Shown here: positions 56,448 to 64,000 of the stretch, one piece after another
Numbering within the stretch: position 1 is the first letter of the stretch
How the letters are laid out: every line of letters begins with the position of its first letter
Source of the DNA: UBA10349 sp003485905
GTDB taxonomy: Bacteria > Pseudomonadota > Gammaproteobacteria > Arenicellales > Arenicellaceae
Length of the DNA stretch: 64,000 bases
Direction: 5' to 3'
Assembly: GCA_943787185.1 (NCBI GenBank)
Contig: CALSLL010000002.1
Span: 124,001-188,000 of the forward strand
Translations under genes and position numbers: made by a program
The notes under the pieces: generated by a model
Database searches by the model: none
Seen by the model: only the letters and a program-made list of their open reading frames with translations
Told to the model about the DNA's origin: nothing

Positions 56448-59180
56448 ATGTTTTCTAAAGTAATCAAGAAATTTGTAGGTAGTCGCAACGATCGGCTGAT
56501 AAGTGGGTTTGGCAAGACGATTAGCCAGATCAATAACCTTGAAGAAAAGTATCAGGCCTTAAGTGATGAAGAGCTTAAGGCCTGTACAGATGACTTTCGG
56601 GCTCGTATATCAAATGGTGAAACAATTGATGACCTATTGGTAGAAGCATTTGCTGTGGTCAGAGAAGGCTCTCAGCGGTCTTTAGGAATGCGACCGTTTG
56701 ATGTGCAGCTGGTTGGCGGATTGGTGCTTAATAGCGGCAAGATAGCTGAAATGCGTACCGGTGAAGGCAAGACCTTGATGGCCACTTTGCCTGCATATCT
56801 TAATGCGTTAACTGGAAAATCAGTTCATGTAGTAACCGTGAACGATTATCTGGCTCAACGTGATGCTGATTGGATGGCCGCTGTATACAACTTTCTCGGT
56901 CTAACCGTTGGCGTTATTAAATCTGGGCAAGCCCCAGATGAAAAGCGAAAAGCATACCTTTGCGACATCGTATACGGAACAAATAATGAGTTTGGTTTTG
57001 ATTATTTGCGAGACAATATGGCTTTTTCTTCGGAGGAATGCGCGCAACGGGGTTTGGGTTTTGCGATCGTGGACGAAGTTGATTCGATTTTGATAGATGA
57101 GGCTCGCACACCACTCATTATTTCTGGCCCAGCAGATACCAGCACCGATCTATATCAAAAAATCGATAAAGTCATTCCGAAACTTGTAAAGCAAGAGGAA
57201 GAAGATGGCCCTGGTGATTTCTCAGTAGACGAAAAAGGCCGTCAAGCCTATCTGACCGAAGAAGGCCACGTAAAGGCTGAACAATTACTTGAGAGTATGG
57301 GCTTGTTACCTGATGGTTCTAGCCTTTATGACGTTGGTAGTATTGCTTTGCTGCATCACTTGTATGCGGCAATACGTGCTCACAATTTGTTTCAAAAAGA
57401 CGTCGATTATATTGTTGACGAAGGTCATATCGTAATCATCGATGAGTTTACTGGGCGCATGATGTCTGGTCGACGGTGGTCTGATGGGCTGCATCAGGCG
57501 GTAGAGGCAAAAGAAGGCGTGGTTGTGCAGCAGGAAAATCAAACGCTAGCTTCAATCACTTTTCAAAACTATTTTCGCCTATACGATAAGCTTTCTGGCA
57601 TGACAGGAACAGCGGATACCGAGGCGCCCGAATTTCATCAGATATACGGTCTAGAGGTTGTTGTGATTCCTACACATATGGACATGATTCGTATCGATCA
57701 ACCTGATTTGATTTATCGGACGATCGCGGAAAAGTTCGATGCCATTGCAGAAGATGTAAAAGAGCGTAGCGAGGCAAATCAACCGGTGCTTTTGGGTACG
57801 GCTTCTATAGAAGTTTCCGAGCTATTGTCTAATGCGCTAAATAAAAATGGCCTTAAGCACGAAGTGCTAAATGCGAAACAACATGAACGTGAAGCAGATA
57901 TTATTGCTAATGCGGGTGCGCCAGCGGCAATTACTATAGCCACTAATATGGCAGGCCGTGGTACAGATATTGTATTGGGTGGGAATTTGGAACGTGAATT
58001 AGAAGGCGCTGATGAATCCCAGCACGCAAAATTACGAGAGGACTGGGAGTTGCGCCATCAGCAGGTCTTGGACGCAGGCGGCTTGTACGTTATTGGTACC
58101 GAACGTCATGAGTCACGCCGAATAGATAACCAGTTACGCGGTCGTTCAGGCCGGCAGGGTGATGCAGGTGAAAGTCGCTTTTATCTATCAATGGACGATG
58201 GCTTAATGCGTATTTTTGGATCCGATCGAATTTCAAGTTTGATGCAGAAGCTGGGCATGGAGGAAGGCGAGGCAATCGAACACCCTTGGGTAACCAAAGC
58301 GATAGAAAATGCCCAGCGTAAAGTTGAAGGTAGGAACTTTGACATTCGCAAACAATTACTCGAATACGATGATGTGGCAAACGAGCAGAGGAAACTTGTT
58401 TATGGCGAGCGCCGTGAATTGATGGCGGCCACTGATGTATCCGGGAATGTCGCGGATATGCGCGAAGAAGTTGTGCAACAAACAATTGATATGAGCATCC
58501 CTCCACAAAGTTTGCCCGAGCAGTGGAGTCTCGAGCAGTTGGAGCAAGATTTTAAAAAGGATTTTGGTGTTGATACACCGGTTCGACAGTGGCTGGCGAG
58601 CGATGCCACCTTACACGAAGATAGATTGCGGGATAAGTTAGTTGAGCATATAGATGAGGCTTACGCGCTAAAATGTAAAAATTTTGGCGATGAATTAATG
58701 CGCCATCTTGAAAAGTCTGTGACGTTGCAAGTTCTTGATGCCCAATGGAAGGAGCATCTGTCGGCAATGGATTACTTGCGCCAGGGAATCGGTTTACGTG
58801 GATACGCTCAGAAAAACCCGAAGCAGGAGTATAAGCGGGAGGCTTTTGAAATGTTCACCGCGATGCTTGACCGAGTTAAGCGGGAGGTGGTGATATTTCT
58901 CTCGAGAGTGAAACTGCGTGAAGAAGACGACATTGAACGTGCAGAGCGCGAGCGACGCGAGGCTCAAAAACGGAATATGCAGTTGGTGCACCCTCAGTCC
59001 AGTGATGATCAAGAGGCGGCGACACCACCAATGGGCAGCTCTAAAGTTCCTAATAGCGCCTCATCCGGCGCTCCTGCAATGCGCCCTCTTGTACGTGACC
59101 AACCGAAGGTTGGGCGAAATAGCCCTTGTCCGTGCGGTTCTGGTAAGAAGTATAAGCAATGTCATGGGAAATTGGCGTGA
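56448..59180 (+). CDS. secA: Preprotein translocase ATPase SecA
   Basis: A 910-residue motor ATPase of the Sec pathway. Walker A MRTGEGKTL (about 102-110), DEAD-like VDEVDSILIDEARTPLIISG (20 shown), the second NBD motif TNMAGRGTDIVLGGN and GRSGRQGD, and a C-terminal zinc-binding tail CPCGSGKKYKQCHG that contacts SecB and lipids. Full length; no SecM-like leader was identified upstream. Confidence 0.97.
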   Translation: MFSKVIKKFVGSRNDRLISGFGKTISQINNLEEKYQALSDEELKACTDDFRARISNGETIDDLLVEAFAVVREGSQRSLGMRPFDVQLVGGLVLNSGKIAEMRTGEGKTLMATLPAYLNALTGKSVHVVTVNDYLAQRDADWMAAVYNFLGLTVGVIKSGQAPDEKRKAYLCDIVYGTNNEFGFDYLRDNMAFSSEECAQRGLGFAIVDEVDSILIDEARTPLIISGPADTSTDLYQKIDKVIPKLVKQEEEDGPGDFSVDEKGRQAYLTEEGHVKAEQLLESMGLLPDGSSLYDVGSIALLHHLYAAIRAHNLFQKDVDYIVDEGHIVIIDEFTGRMMSGRRWSDGLHQAVEAKEGVVVQQENQTLASITFQNYFRLYDKLSGMTGTADTEAPEFHQIYGLEVVVIPTHMDMIRIDQPDLIYRTIAEKFDAIAEDVKERSEANQPVLLGTASIEVSELLSNALNKNGLKHEVLNAKQHEREADIIANAGAPAAITIATNMAGRGTDIVLGGNLERELEGADESQHAKLREDWELRHQQVLDAGGLYVIGTERHESRRIDNQLRGRSGRQGDAGESRFYLSMDDGLMRIFGSDRISSLMQKLGMEEGEAIEHPWVTKAIENAQRKVEGRNFDIRKQLLEYDDVANEQRKLVYGERRELMAATDVSGNVADMREEVVQQTIDMSIPPQSLPEQWSLEQLEQDFKKDFGVDTPVRQWLASDATLHEDRLRDKLVEHIDEAYALKCKNFGDELMRHLEKSVTLQVLDAQWKEHLSAMDYLRQGIGLRGYAQKNPKQEYKREAFEMFTAMLDRVKREVVIFLSRVKLREEDDIERAERERREAQKRNMQLVHPQSSDDQEAATPPMGSSKVPNSASSGAPAMRPLVRDQPKVGRNSPCPCGSGKKYKQCHGKLA

Positions 59181-59241
59181 TCAGCTTGTGGTAAACCACT
59201 TCGCAGAATAATTAGCATGAACAATAACTATAGTTTGTAAG

Positions 59242-60465
59242 ATGGCTGTTGAGCTAGACAGTATTACTCAATTGCAGCCGGTTGCCGGGGTGAAACTAGC
59301 GACTTGTGCGGCGGGAATTCGCTATGCTGATCGTAGTGATTTAGTATTGATATCACTGGATAAAGCTAGTACCACGGCACTGGTTCAGACCCAGAATCGA
59401 TTTAGCGCAGCACCGGTCCAAATTGCGGCACGACATTTTAATATTGCTAAGCCTTTGGCGCTTGTGATTAATGCAGGCAACGCAAATGCCGGGACTGGCC
59501 AAAAAGGAGTGGATGATGCGCTTGAATGTTGCGCGTTGGTAGCCGCGGCATTAGATCTCTTGCCAGAACAAGTATTACCGTTTTCTACAGGGGTGATAGG
59601 AGAACATTTACCGATTGATCGATTTCGTGATGCGGTACCTACGTTAGCCAAAGGGTTAGACAGACACCATTGGGTCGAGGCGGCAAACGCCATAATGACG
59701 ACCGATACTGTGGCCAAGGGTGAGTCTGTACAAGTTAAGATAGATGGTCAGTTAGTTACCTTGACAGGTATCGTTAAGGGATCCGGCATGATTCATCCAG
59801 ATATGGCAACCATGTTGGCGTTTATCGCTACAGATGCACCGATAGCTCAGCCACTCCTACAGCAATCTTTAGAGCTCGCTGTTGATCGAAGCTTGAATTG
59901 TATTACTGTAGATGGCGATACTTCGACTAATGATGCCTGTAGCCTCATTGCGACAGGTAAGTGTGATATTTCGCCAATAGTAGATAACCGGGATCCTCGA
60001 TATAAGAAATTTCAGTTCGCCTTACGGGATTTGATTTCTACGCTTGCAAAAAACGTGGTCAGGGATGCTGAAGGGGCGACTAAATTTGTTGAGATTAATG
60101 TCTCGGGAGCTGATTATGATGCATGCAAATCCGTTGCTAATACAATAGCGCTTTCGCCGTTAGTAAAAACTGCGATATTTGCTAGTGATCCTAATTGGGG
60201 GCGGATACTCGCTGCAGTAGGACGGGCGCCAATTTCAAGCGATCAAATTGATATGCATGAAGTGTCTATAATTATCAATGACGTTTCGATAGTGCAGGCG
60301 GGTGAACTCGTATCGGATTATCATGAGGCTGATGGTCAAGCAGCTTTTAATTGTACGAATTTAAAAATAGATGTGAGGGTAGCCAGTGGCAATAAACTTG
60401 CTACCGTGTGGACCTCTGACTTATCACATGATTATATAAGCATAAATGCCGACTACCGAAGTTGA
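59242..60465 (+). CDS. argJ: Bifunctional ornithine acetyltransferase / N-acetylglutamate synthase
   Basis: A 407-residue enzyme of arginine biosynthesis that recycles the acetyl group. It cleaves itself between Ala189 and Thr190 (KGSGMIHPDMATML), and Thr190 is the nucleophile. Whether it makes acetylglutamate as well as transferring cannot be decided from sequence. It overlaps the Nudix gene by 20 nt. Confidence 0.94.
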   Translation: MAVELDSITQLQPVAGVKLATCAAGIRYADRSDLVLISLDKASTTALVQTQNRFSAAPVQIAARHFNIAKPLALVINAGNANAGTGQKGVDDALECCALVAAALDLLPEQVLPFSTGVIGEHLPIDRFRDAVPTLAKGLDRHHWVEAANAIMTTDTVAKGESVQVKIDGQLVTLTGIVKGSGMIHPDMATMLAFIATDAPIAQPLLQQSLELAVDRSLNCITVDGDTSTNDACSLIATGKCDISPIVDNRDPRYKKFQFALRDLISTLAKNVVRDAEGATKFVEINVSGADYDACKSVANTIALSPLVKTAIFASDPNWGRILAAVGRAPISSDQIDMHEVSIIINDVSIVQAGELVSDYHEADGQAAFNCTNLKIDVRVASGNKLATVWTSDLSHDYISINADYRS

Positions 60466-61429
60466 GCAAGCACTAAATCGCATAGAGGTTGCTGTAGGGG
60501 TTATCCGGCGAGGTGAGAACGAAGTATTAGTTGGGCAACGATTGGTTCAGGATCGTTATTATCGGCGATGGGAATTTCCAGGTGGTAAATTAGAATCCGG
60601 CGAGGCACCAGAACAGGCGCTTGCTCGAGAGTTCAGCGAAGAGTTGGGTGTGCAGATTACGAAAACTCAACCACTTATTCAATTAGATTACGATTATCCA
60701 GATAGAAAGGTTCGTCTTTTCGTTATGGAGGTTGATTCGTATATGGGTGAGCCATATGGACGCGAGGGTCAGGCGATTGAATGGATATCGCTAGAAAATG
60801 TCCAATCCAAAGACTTTCTGGAGGCTACGCAACCAATTTTTGCTGCGCTAACCTTGCCGAAACATATGATGGTTACGGATTTGGAAAGATTTGGTGTTGA
60901 TCATACTTGCGAAGTTGTTGCTGCCAAAGTCGAACTCGAAGCCCCAGTAATTATTCAAGTGCGGGAACCGGGTTTGAGCTTAAAAGAGCGCCTGGATTTT
61001 ACTGATCGTTTGGTGAAATCTACCATTGGGTCTGCGGTTCAAATAATTCAAAACGATAGCCTTGCTGCTGATTTTGTAGAAGGTGTTACAGGGGTCCATC
61101 TTAGTGCTTTGAATTCCCGCAAGGCTTTATCGGACGGGCTAAAAAAGCCTCCTGGCATGCTCATGGGGTGCTCTTGTCATGATACTGAAGAAATCCAAAT
61201 AGCGAACATGATAGAGGCTGATTACATCACGCTGGGCACTGTCGAAAGTAGTCCGTCGCATCCAGACGGGGAAGTACTTGGGATGGGTGAATTTACCAGG
61301 CTATCGGAATTGGCGAATATCCCAGTTTTCGCCATTGGTGGTATGGATGAGGGAAGTATTGAGAAAATTCGTCGAGCTGGGGGGCAGGGGGTAGCTATGA
61401 TATCCGCGGCGTGGGAAGAGACGCTATAA
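60446..61429 (+). CDS. Nudix hydrolase fused to a ThiE-like domain
   Basis: A 327-residue fusion. The N-terminal MutT-type domain has the Nudix box GGKLESGEAPEQALAREFSEELG (residues 46-68, given by position) and should sanitise oxidised nucleotides. From about 150 a TIM-barrel part resembles thiamine-phosphate synthase (VTGVHLSALNSRK, GCSCHDTEE, YITLGTVESSPSHP, FAIGGM), but without the full ThiE diphosphate signature. This fusion is common in gammaproteobacteria. The start overlaps argJ. Confidence 0.88.
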   Translation: MPTTEVEQALNRIEVAVGVIRRGENEVLVGQRLVQDRYYRRWEFPGGKLESGEAPEQALAREFSEELGVQITKTQPLIQLDYDYPDRKVRLFVMEVDSYMGEPYGREGQAIEWISLENVQSKDFLEATQPIFAALTLPKHMMVTDLERFGVDHTCEVVAAKVELEAPVIIQVREPGLSLKERLDFTDRLVKSTIGSAVQIIQNDSLAADFVEGVTGVHLSALNSRKALSDGLKKPPGMLMGCSCHDTEEIQIANMIEADYITLGTVESSPSHPDGEVLGMGEFTRLSELANIPVFAIGGMDEGSIEKIRRAGGQGVAMISAAWEETL

Positions 61430-61480
61430 ATTTATTGGATTGGCGGCGAAAGCTAAATAGCCAGCAATTTTTATGTCGAT

Positions 61481-62095
61481 TCACCTCGCTTTTGAAACTT
61501 GATTTGCTAAGTCCAACAGGGCTAGGTGAAGTTTGTTTGTGGCAAGTTTAAGTTGTTCAAGATTTCCAGTGTTTCGGATGGTGGTGTCTGCTTGAGAAAT
61601 TCGTTCAGTATCGCTGGCTTGCGAGTTTATCATTTTGAGCACTTCTGCCCGGGACAGCTGATTTCTATTCATGATCCACTTGACCCGCTTTTCTATTGGA
61701 GCGGTAACCACTACTACGTGATCTAGTAGCTTTTTAAAAGAAGCTTCTACCAGCAGTGGGACAACCGCAACACAGTATAATCCTTTACATTCCCGGAGCC
61801 GTTGCTCAGTAATCTCCGCTATTATTGGGTGGGTGATTTCATCGAGTTTGGCGCGCGCTTCCGGGAACTCGAACACATGATTGCGTAGCCATGTGCGGTT
61901 TAGGTCTTTGTCATCGGTAAGCGCGCTTGAACCGAAATGATCGACAATGGCACTTAAGGCAGATGAGCCGGGTACGACAATTTCTCGGGCGATTAAATCC
62001 GTATCGATGATTTCTACACCCAGCACACCTAACTGATTAGATATTTGTGTTTTTCCTGAGCCAATACCGCCTGTAAGCCCAACTTTAAAGCTCAT
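61481..62095 (-). CDS. coaE: Dephospho-CoA kinase
   Basis: A 204-residue P-loop kinase for the last step of CoA synthesis. GGIGSGKT is at 9-16, the IDTDLIARE segment binds the substrate and ends the lid region, and VVVTAPIEKRVKWIMNR is typical. Reads from 62095; pilD ends 6 nt upstream, the usual pilD-coaE pair. Convergent with the Nudix gene. Confidence 0.94.
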   Translation of the reverse strand: MSFKVGLTGGIGSGKTQISNQLGVLGVEIIDTDLIAREIVVPGSSALSAIVDHFGSSALTDDKDLNRTWLRNHVFEFPEARAKLDEITHPIIAEITEQRLRECKGLYCVAVVPLLVEASFKKLLDHVVVVTAPIEKRVKWIMNRNQLSRAEVLKMINSQASDTERISQADTTIRNTGNLEQLKLATNKLHLALLDLANQVSKAR

Positions 62096-62101
62096 AACTT
62101 C

Positions 62102-62968
62102 CTACAGTGTACTTAAATATGCTGTGACAATCTCGTTGCCCCAAAGCAGAGCTATTACCGTTCCAGTGGCAATAAATGGTCCAAACGGGATCGGTTGGCT
62201 GCGCGAAGTACGCTTTAGCACAATAGAAGAAATGCCAATAATTGACCCCGTGGTCGCTGATAGTAAGATTATCAAGGGGAGTACTTGCCATCCAAGCCAA
62301 GCGCCCGCGGCAGCCAGTAGTTTAAAATCGCCAAATCCCATGCCTTCTTTTCCGGTCAACAAGCGAAATCCTTGATATACGAGCCACAAACTCATATAGC
62401 CTGAAATTGCACCGATAACTGCTTCATGGATCGGAACAAAAATACCAAAAAGATTTAACAACAGCCCCCCCCATAAGAGCGGCAAAGTTATCTCATCTGG
62501 AAGAATTTGGTGGTCGTAGTCAATAAATGTTAATGCGATTAAACACCAGCATAACAAGATTGCAGTGATTCCTTGTATACCCAAACCAAGTTTATATGCA
62601 ACTAATGCGGTCGTCACAGAAGTGAGCATTTCGATTGACGGGTATCGAGGACTAATTCGTACCTGGCAGAATGCGCATGCTCCGCGCAGAAATATATACG
62701 ACAACACGGGAATGTTATGCCACGGTTTGAGCTCGTGCTTGCAACTAGGGCAGTGTGATGCAGGGAATACTATACTAGGGGGTGTCTCGGTTGCATCTTC
62801 GCTATCATCTTGTTGTGATAGCCAAGTGCGACATTGGACAGTCCAGCCGTGATGAATCTGTACCGGCAGCCGCAGGATTACAACATTTAGAAAGCTACCT
62901 ACTAATAGGCCAATAAGTGCAGTTAGCCCAAGCGTAACAGTTGTCACTTCAGTAAGAATAAAATCCAC
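62102..62968 (-). CDS. pilD: Prepilin peptidase / N-methyltransferase
   Basis: A 288-residue membrane enzyme that cleaves and methylates type IV prepilins and type II pseudopilins. It has the cytoplasmic zinc-binding pairs C73-x2-C76 and C98-x2-C101, and the catalytic aspartates Asp150 (FIDYDHQILPD) and Asp214 (GMGFGDFKLLAA). The sequence is intact. The gene immediately upstream, pilC, is missing apart from a remnant, so this peptidase has lost its usual partner here. It may still serve type II secretion elsewhere. Confidence 0.94.
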   Translation of the reverse strand: MDFILTEVTTVTLGLTALIGLLVGSFLNVVILRLPVQIHHGWTVQCRTWLSQQDDSEDATETPPSIVFPASHCPSCKHELKPWHNIPVLSYIFLRGACAFCQVRISPRYPSIEMLTSVTTALVAYKLGLGIQGITAILLCWCLIALTFIDYDHQILPDEITLPLLWGGLLLNLFGIFVPIHEAVIGAISGYMSLWLVYQGFRLLTGKEGMGFGDFKLLAAAGAWLGWQVLPLIILLSATTGSIIGISSIVLKRTSRSQPIPFGPFIATGTVIALLWGNEIVTAYLSTL

Positions 62969-62986
62969 GAATAGTTTGTTTCGGGC

Positions 62987-63088
62987 TTAGAAAACAGAAG
63001 CCATTTTGAAGATTGGTAAATACATAGCCAATACCATTGTTCCCACAATGCCGCCGAGAATAACAATCATTATGGGTTCGATTAAGCG
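62987..63088 (-). pseudogene. pilC: 3' remnant of pilC
   Basis: The 34 codons (33 residues plus stop) read RLIEPIMIVILGGIVGTMVL followed by AMYLPIFKMASVF. This is the characteristic C-terminus of the PilC/GspF type IV pilus platform protein, in the correct frame and 18 nt before pilD. A TAG stop lies directly upstream (63089-63091) in that frame and the rest of the gene is absent. Confidence 0.88.
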
Positions 63089-63398
63089 CTATGTTGAGAA
63101 ATTGTAAGATGCCATTAAGCAGCAGGCATCCTGCGGCCAGCAAGAAATAACCGGGATGTGTTTTCCCTAGGGTGGTGTCAAATGTGTTTAACCAAGCAAT
63201 GCTTAGAAAAGTTGCCGCTAACCACATGAGCAGTAAATTGAAATAAAACAGAGCCCGCCAGCTATCGACTTGCCAGCGCCTAGCGAAGAGGTCACTACGC
63301 TTTATATTTTCAGTAATTGAAGAAGTCGGATCGAGCCCCGCTTGTCCACCAGATTGATAGGGCAATGGTTTTACGTCTGTCGTAATACTATCTGTCAC
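63089..63398 (-). pseudogene. pilS: 5' remnant of pilS (membrane sensor kinase)
   Basis: The frame from ATG at 63398 runs to 62949 (149 codons), but only about the first 103 codons look native. They have a soluble N-terminus and then membrane helices (FYFNLLLMWLAATFLSIAW, HPGYFLLAAGCLLLNG), resembling the start of PilS, whose first helices carry a comparable LYRLTIG...HPELF pattern. The frame then reads into the pilC remnant out of register. The remaining kinase parts are absent. Identity with PilS is inferred from topology and gene context. Confidence 0.6.
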
Positions 63399-63603
63399 GA
63401 TTAGATTTTATTTTAACGACGTTGGATTGTGAGTTCAAACTTGGAGCGTAAATCCGTCTACCTGAAAGTGCTGTTAGCTTGCTTGAGTCAAACGAAACGG
63501 TGCCGTATTCATGGGTCACCGGCTTGCGAGCCTCAAATGTTCCAAAATTATCGCGTAAAGCTTCCTGGGGCGATAATTGTCTGGACGGTGCGATCATCAA
63601 CAT
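63388..63603 (-). CDS. Small hypothetical protein upstream of pilS remnant
   Basis: Seventy-one residues from ATG at 63603, with AGGA seven bases upstream. No motif, signal or membrane segment: MLMIAPSRQLSPQEALRDNF. It overlaps the pilS remnant start by 11 nt. The frame stays open upstream to the comF stop, so it could be part of a longer product. Uncertain. Confidence 0.4.
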   Translation of the reverse strand: MLMIAPSRQLSPQEALRDNFGTFEARKPVTHEYGTVSFDSSKLTALSGRRIYAPSLNSQSNVVKIKSNRDR

Positions 63604-63653
63604 CAAAGCAGTCCTAATAAATGCATCTAACTTTGCCTCGTTAGCTCCTGATT

Positions 63654-64000
63654 TTAAACCATTGTCGCGTAGTCCCCTAGTTTAATTTCATTGTTTTTCG
63701 ACCTGGCAATACACCATCCGTCTATGCGTTGATAACCGGAGTGCTTTAATGCCTTGGCAATCGTATTAAGCGTGGCTCCAGATGTTGCGACATCGTCAAT
63801 GATTGCAAGATGTTCGATATTAGGTAATTTGTGTGCTGAAAAAGCTTGATTCAAGCTGGTTAATCGCTCCTTAAACCTAAGCTCTCTTTGCGGGACTGTT
63901 GCATGTTCTTTACGCACAACGTTTCCCAGGATGGGTATGCCAGATACTTTTGAAATTGCGGCCGCTATTAGTGTTGCCTGATTGTAACCACGTTCGCGCA
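63654..64000 (-). CDS. comF: ComF family phosphoribosyltransferase-like protein, N-terminus beyond window
   Basis: The last 115 codons of a ComF protein, running in from the right edge. RERGYNQA, KEHATVPQRELRFKER and the PRPP-like loop IIDDVATSGATLNTI are the ComF signature. ComF is needed for DNA uptake in competent bacteria; the GNTQ-like pattern is unremarkable. The start lies outside. Here it sits next to the deleted pilus locus. Confidence 0.85.
   Translation of the reverse strand, partial: RERGYNQATLIAAAISKVSGIPILGNVVRKEHATVPQRELRFKERLTSLNQAFSAHKLPNIEHLAIIDDVATSGATLNTIAKALKHSGYQRIDGWCIARSKNNEIKLGDYATMV

Noticed and set aside
56239..56463. Plus-strand frame of 74 codons upstream of secA
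   Set aside because: No Shine-Dalgarno, no motif and not a SecM-like arrest sequence; it overlaps the secA start.
1..64000. CRISPR arrays, insertion sequences, prophage, tRNA genes
   Set aside because: None was seen on reading; no repeat-spacer pattern, transposase motif, or tRNA-like cloverleaf with TTCRANYC was noticed. A dedicated search would be decisive.

Overview
The window is one continuous piece of a gammaproteobacterial chromosome, probably from a free-living marine or otherwise aquatic lineage outside the enterics. The evidence is a complete division and cell-wall (dcw) cluster in gammaproteobacterial order, followed by lpxC, dciA, an M23 peptidase, secA, argJ and a Nudix-ThiE fusion, as seen around secA in Pseudomonas-like genomes. 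The rsmI/lpoA-yraN-gmhA-dolP block, the gammaproteobacterial second EF-G and coaE-pilD point the same way. No species can be named from the sequence alone. I saw no tRNA, rRNA, insertion sequence, prophage or CRISPR array.

Region 1 (1-14.3 kb) is accessory. It encodes exported or membrane proteins: a metallo-beta-lactamase-fold hydrolase (cut by the left edge), a PhoD-like lipoprotein phosphatase, an MFS transporter, two NHL beta-propeller proteins flanking a LamG/DUF1080-like protein, a Vgb-like propeller carrying a c-type heme site, a DUF6152 protein with a 5'-truncated relative beside it, a small protein resembling the ADP-ribosyltransferase fold, and an RND/MMPL exporter. Region 2 (14.3-24.2 kb) holds EF-G2, gamma-glutamyltransferase, a phosphoribosyltransferase, a RegB/RegA redox two-component system, a Tat-exported metallophosphoesterase and siroheme synthase CysG. 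Region 3 (24.3-35.4 kb) has trpD2, a type IV pilus retraction-type ATPase broken by an in-frame stop, bcp, a HAD phosphatase, rppH, a small transpeptidase, rfaE2, dolP, gmhA, a frameshifted yraN, lpoA, rsmI and RNase P RNA.

Region 4 (35.5-54.3 kb) is the dcw cluster: mraZ-rsmH-ftsL-ftsI-murE-murF-mraY-murD-ftsW-murG-murC-murB-ddl-ftsQ-ftsA-ftsZ, then lpxC. Most genes overlap by 1-11 nt, so translation is probably coupled. A good sigma70 promoter and a 10-bp-phased GTG repeat array (candidate MraZ operator) precede mraZ. Region 5 (54.6-64 kb) has dciA, the M23 peptidase, secA, argJ, Nudix-ThiE and, on the minus strand, coaE and pilD. Upstream of pilD lies what looks like a deletion scar joining the start of pilS to the last 34 codons of pilC, followed by a small ORF and the 3' part of comF.

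The strongest unusual signal is decay of type IV pilus genes: the retraction-type ATPase has a single nonsense codon, and pilS-to-pilC appears to have been deleted, yet prepilin peptidase PilD is intact. Other points of interest are the 4-bp-repeat frameshift in yraN, the orphan ART-like protein, the mraZ repeat operator, and a complete RegB redox signature (quinone motif plus redox cysteine) in a gammaproteobacterium. I did not find a convincingly new multi-gene system.
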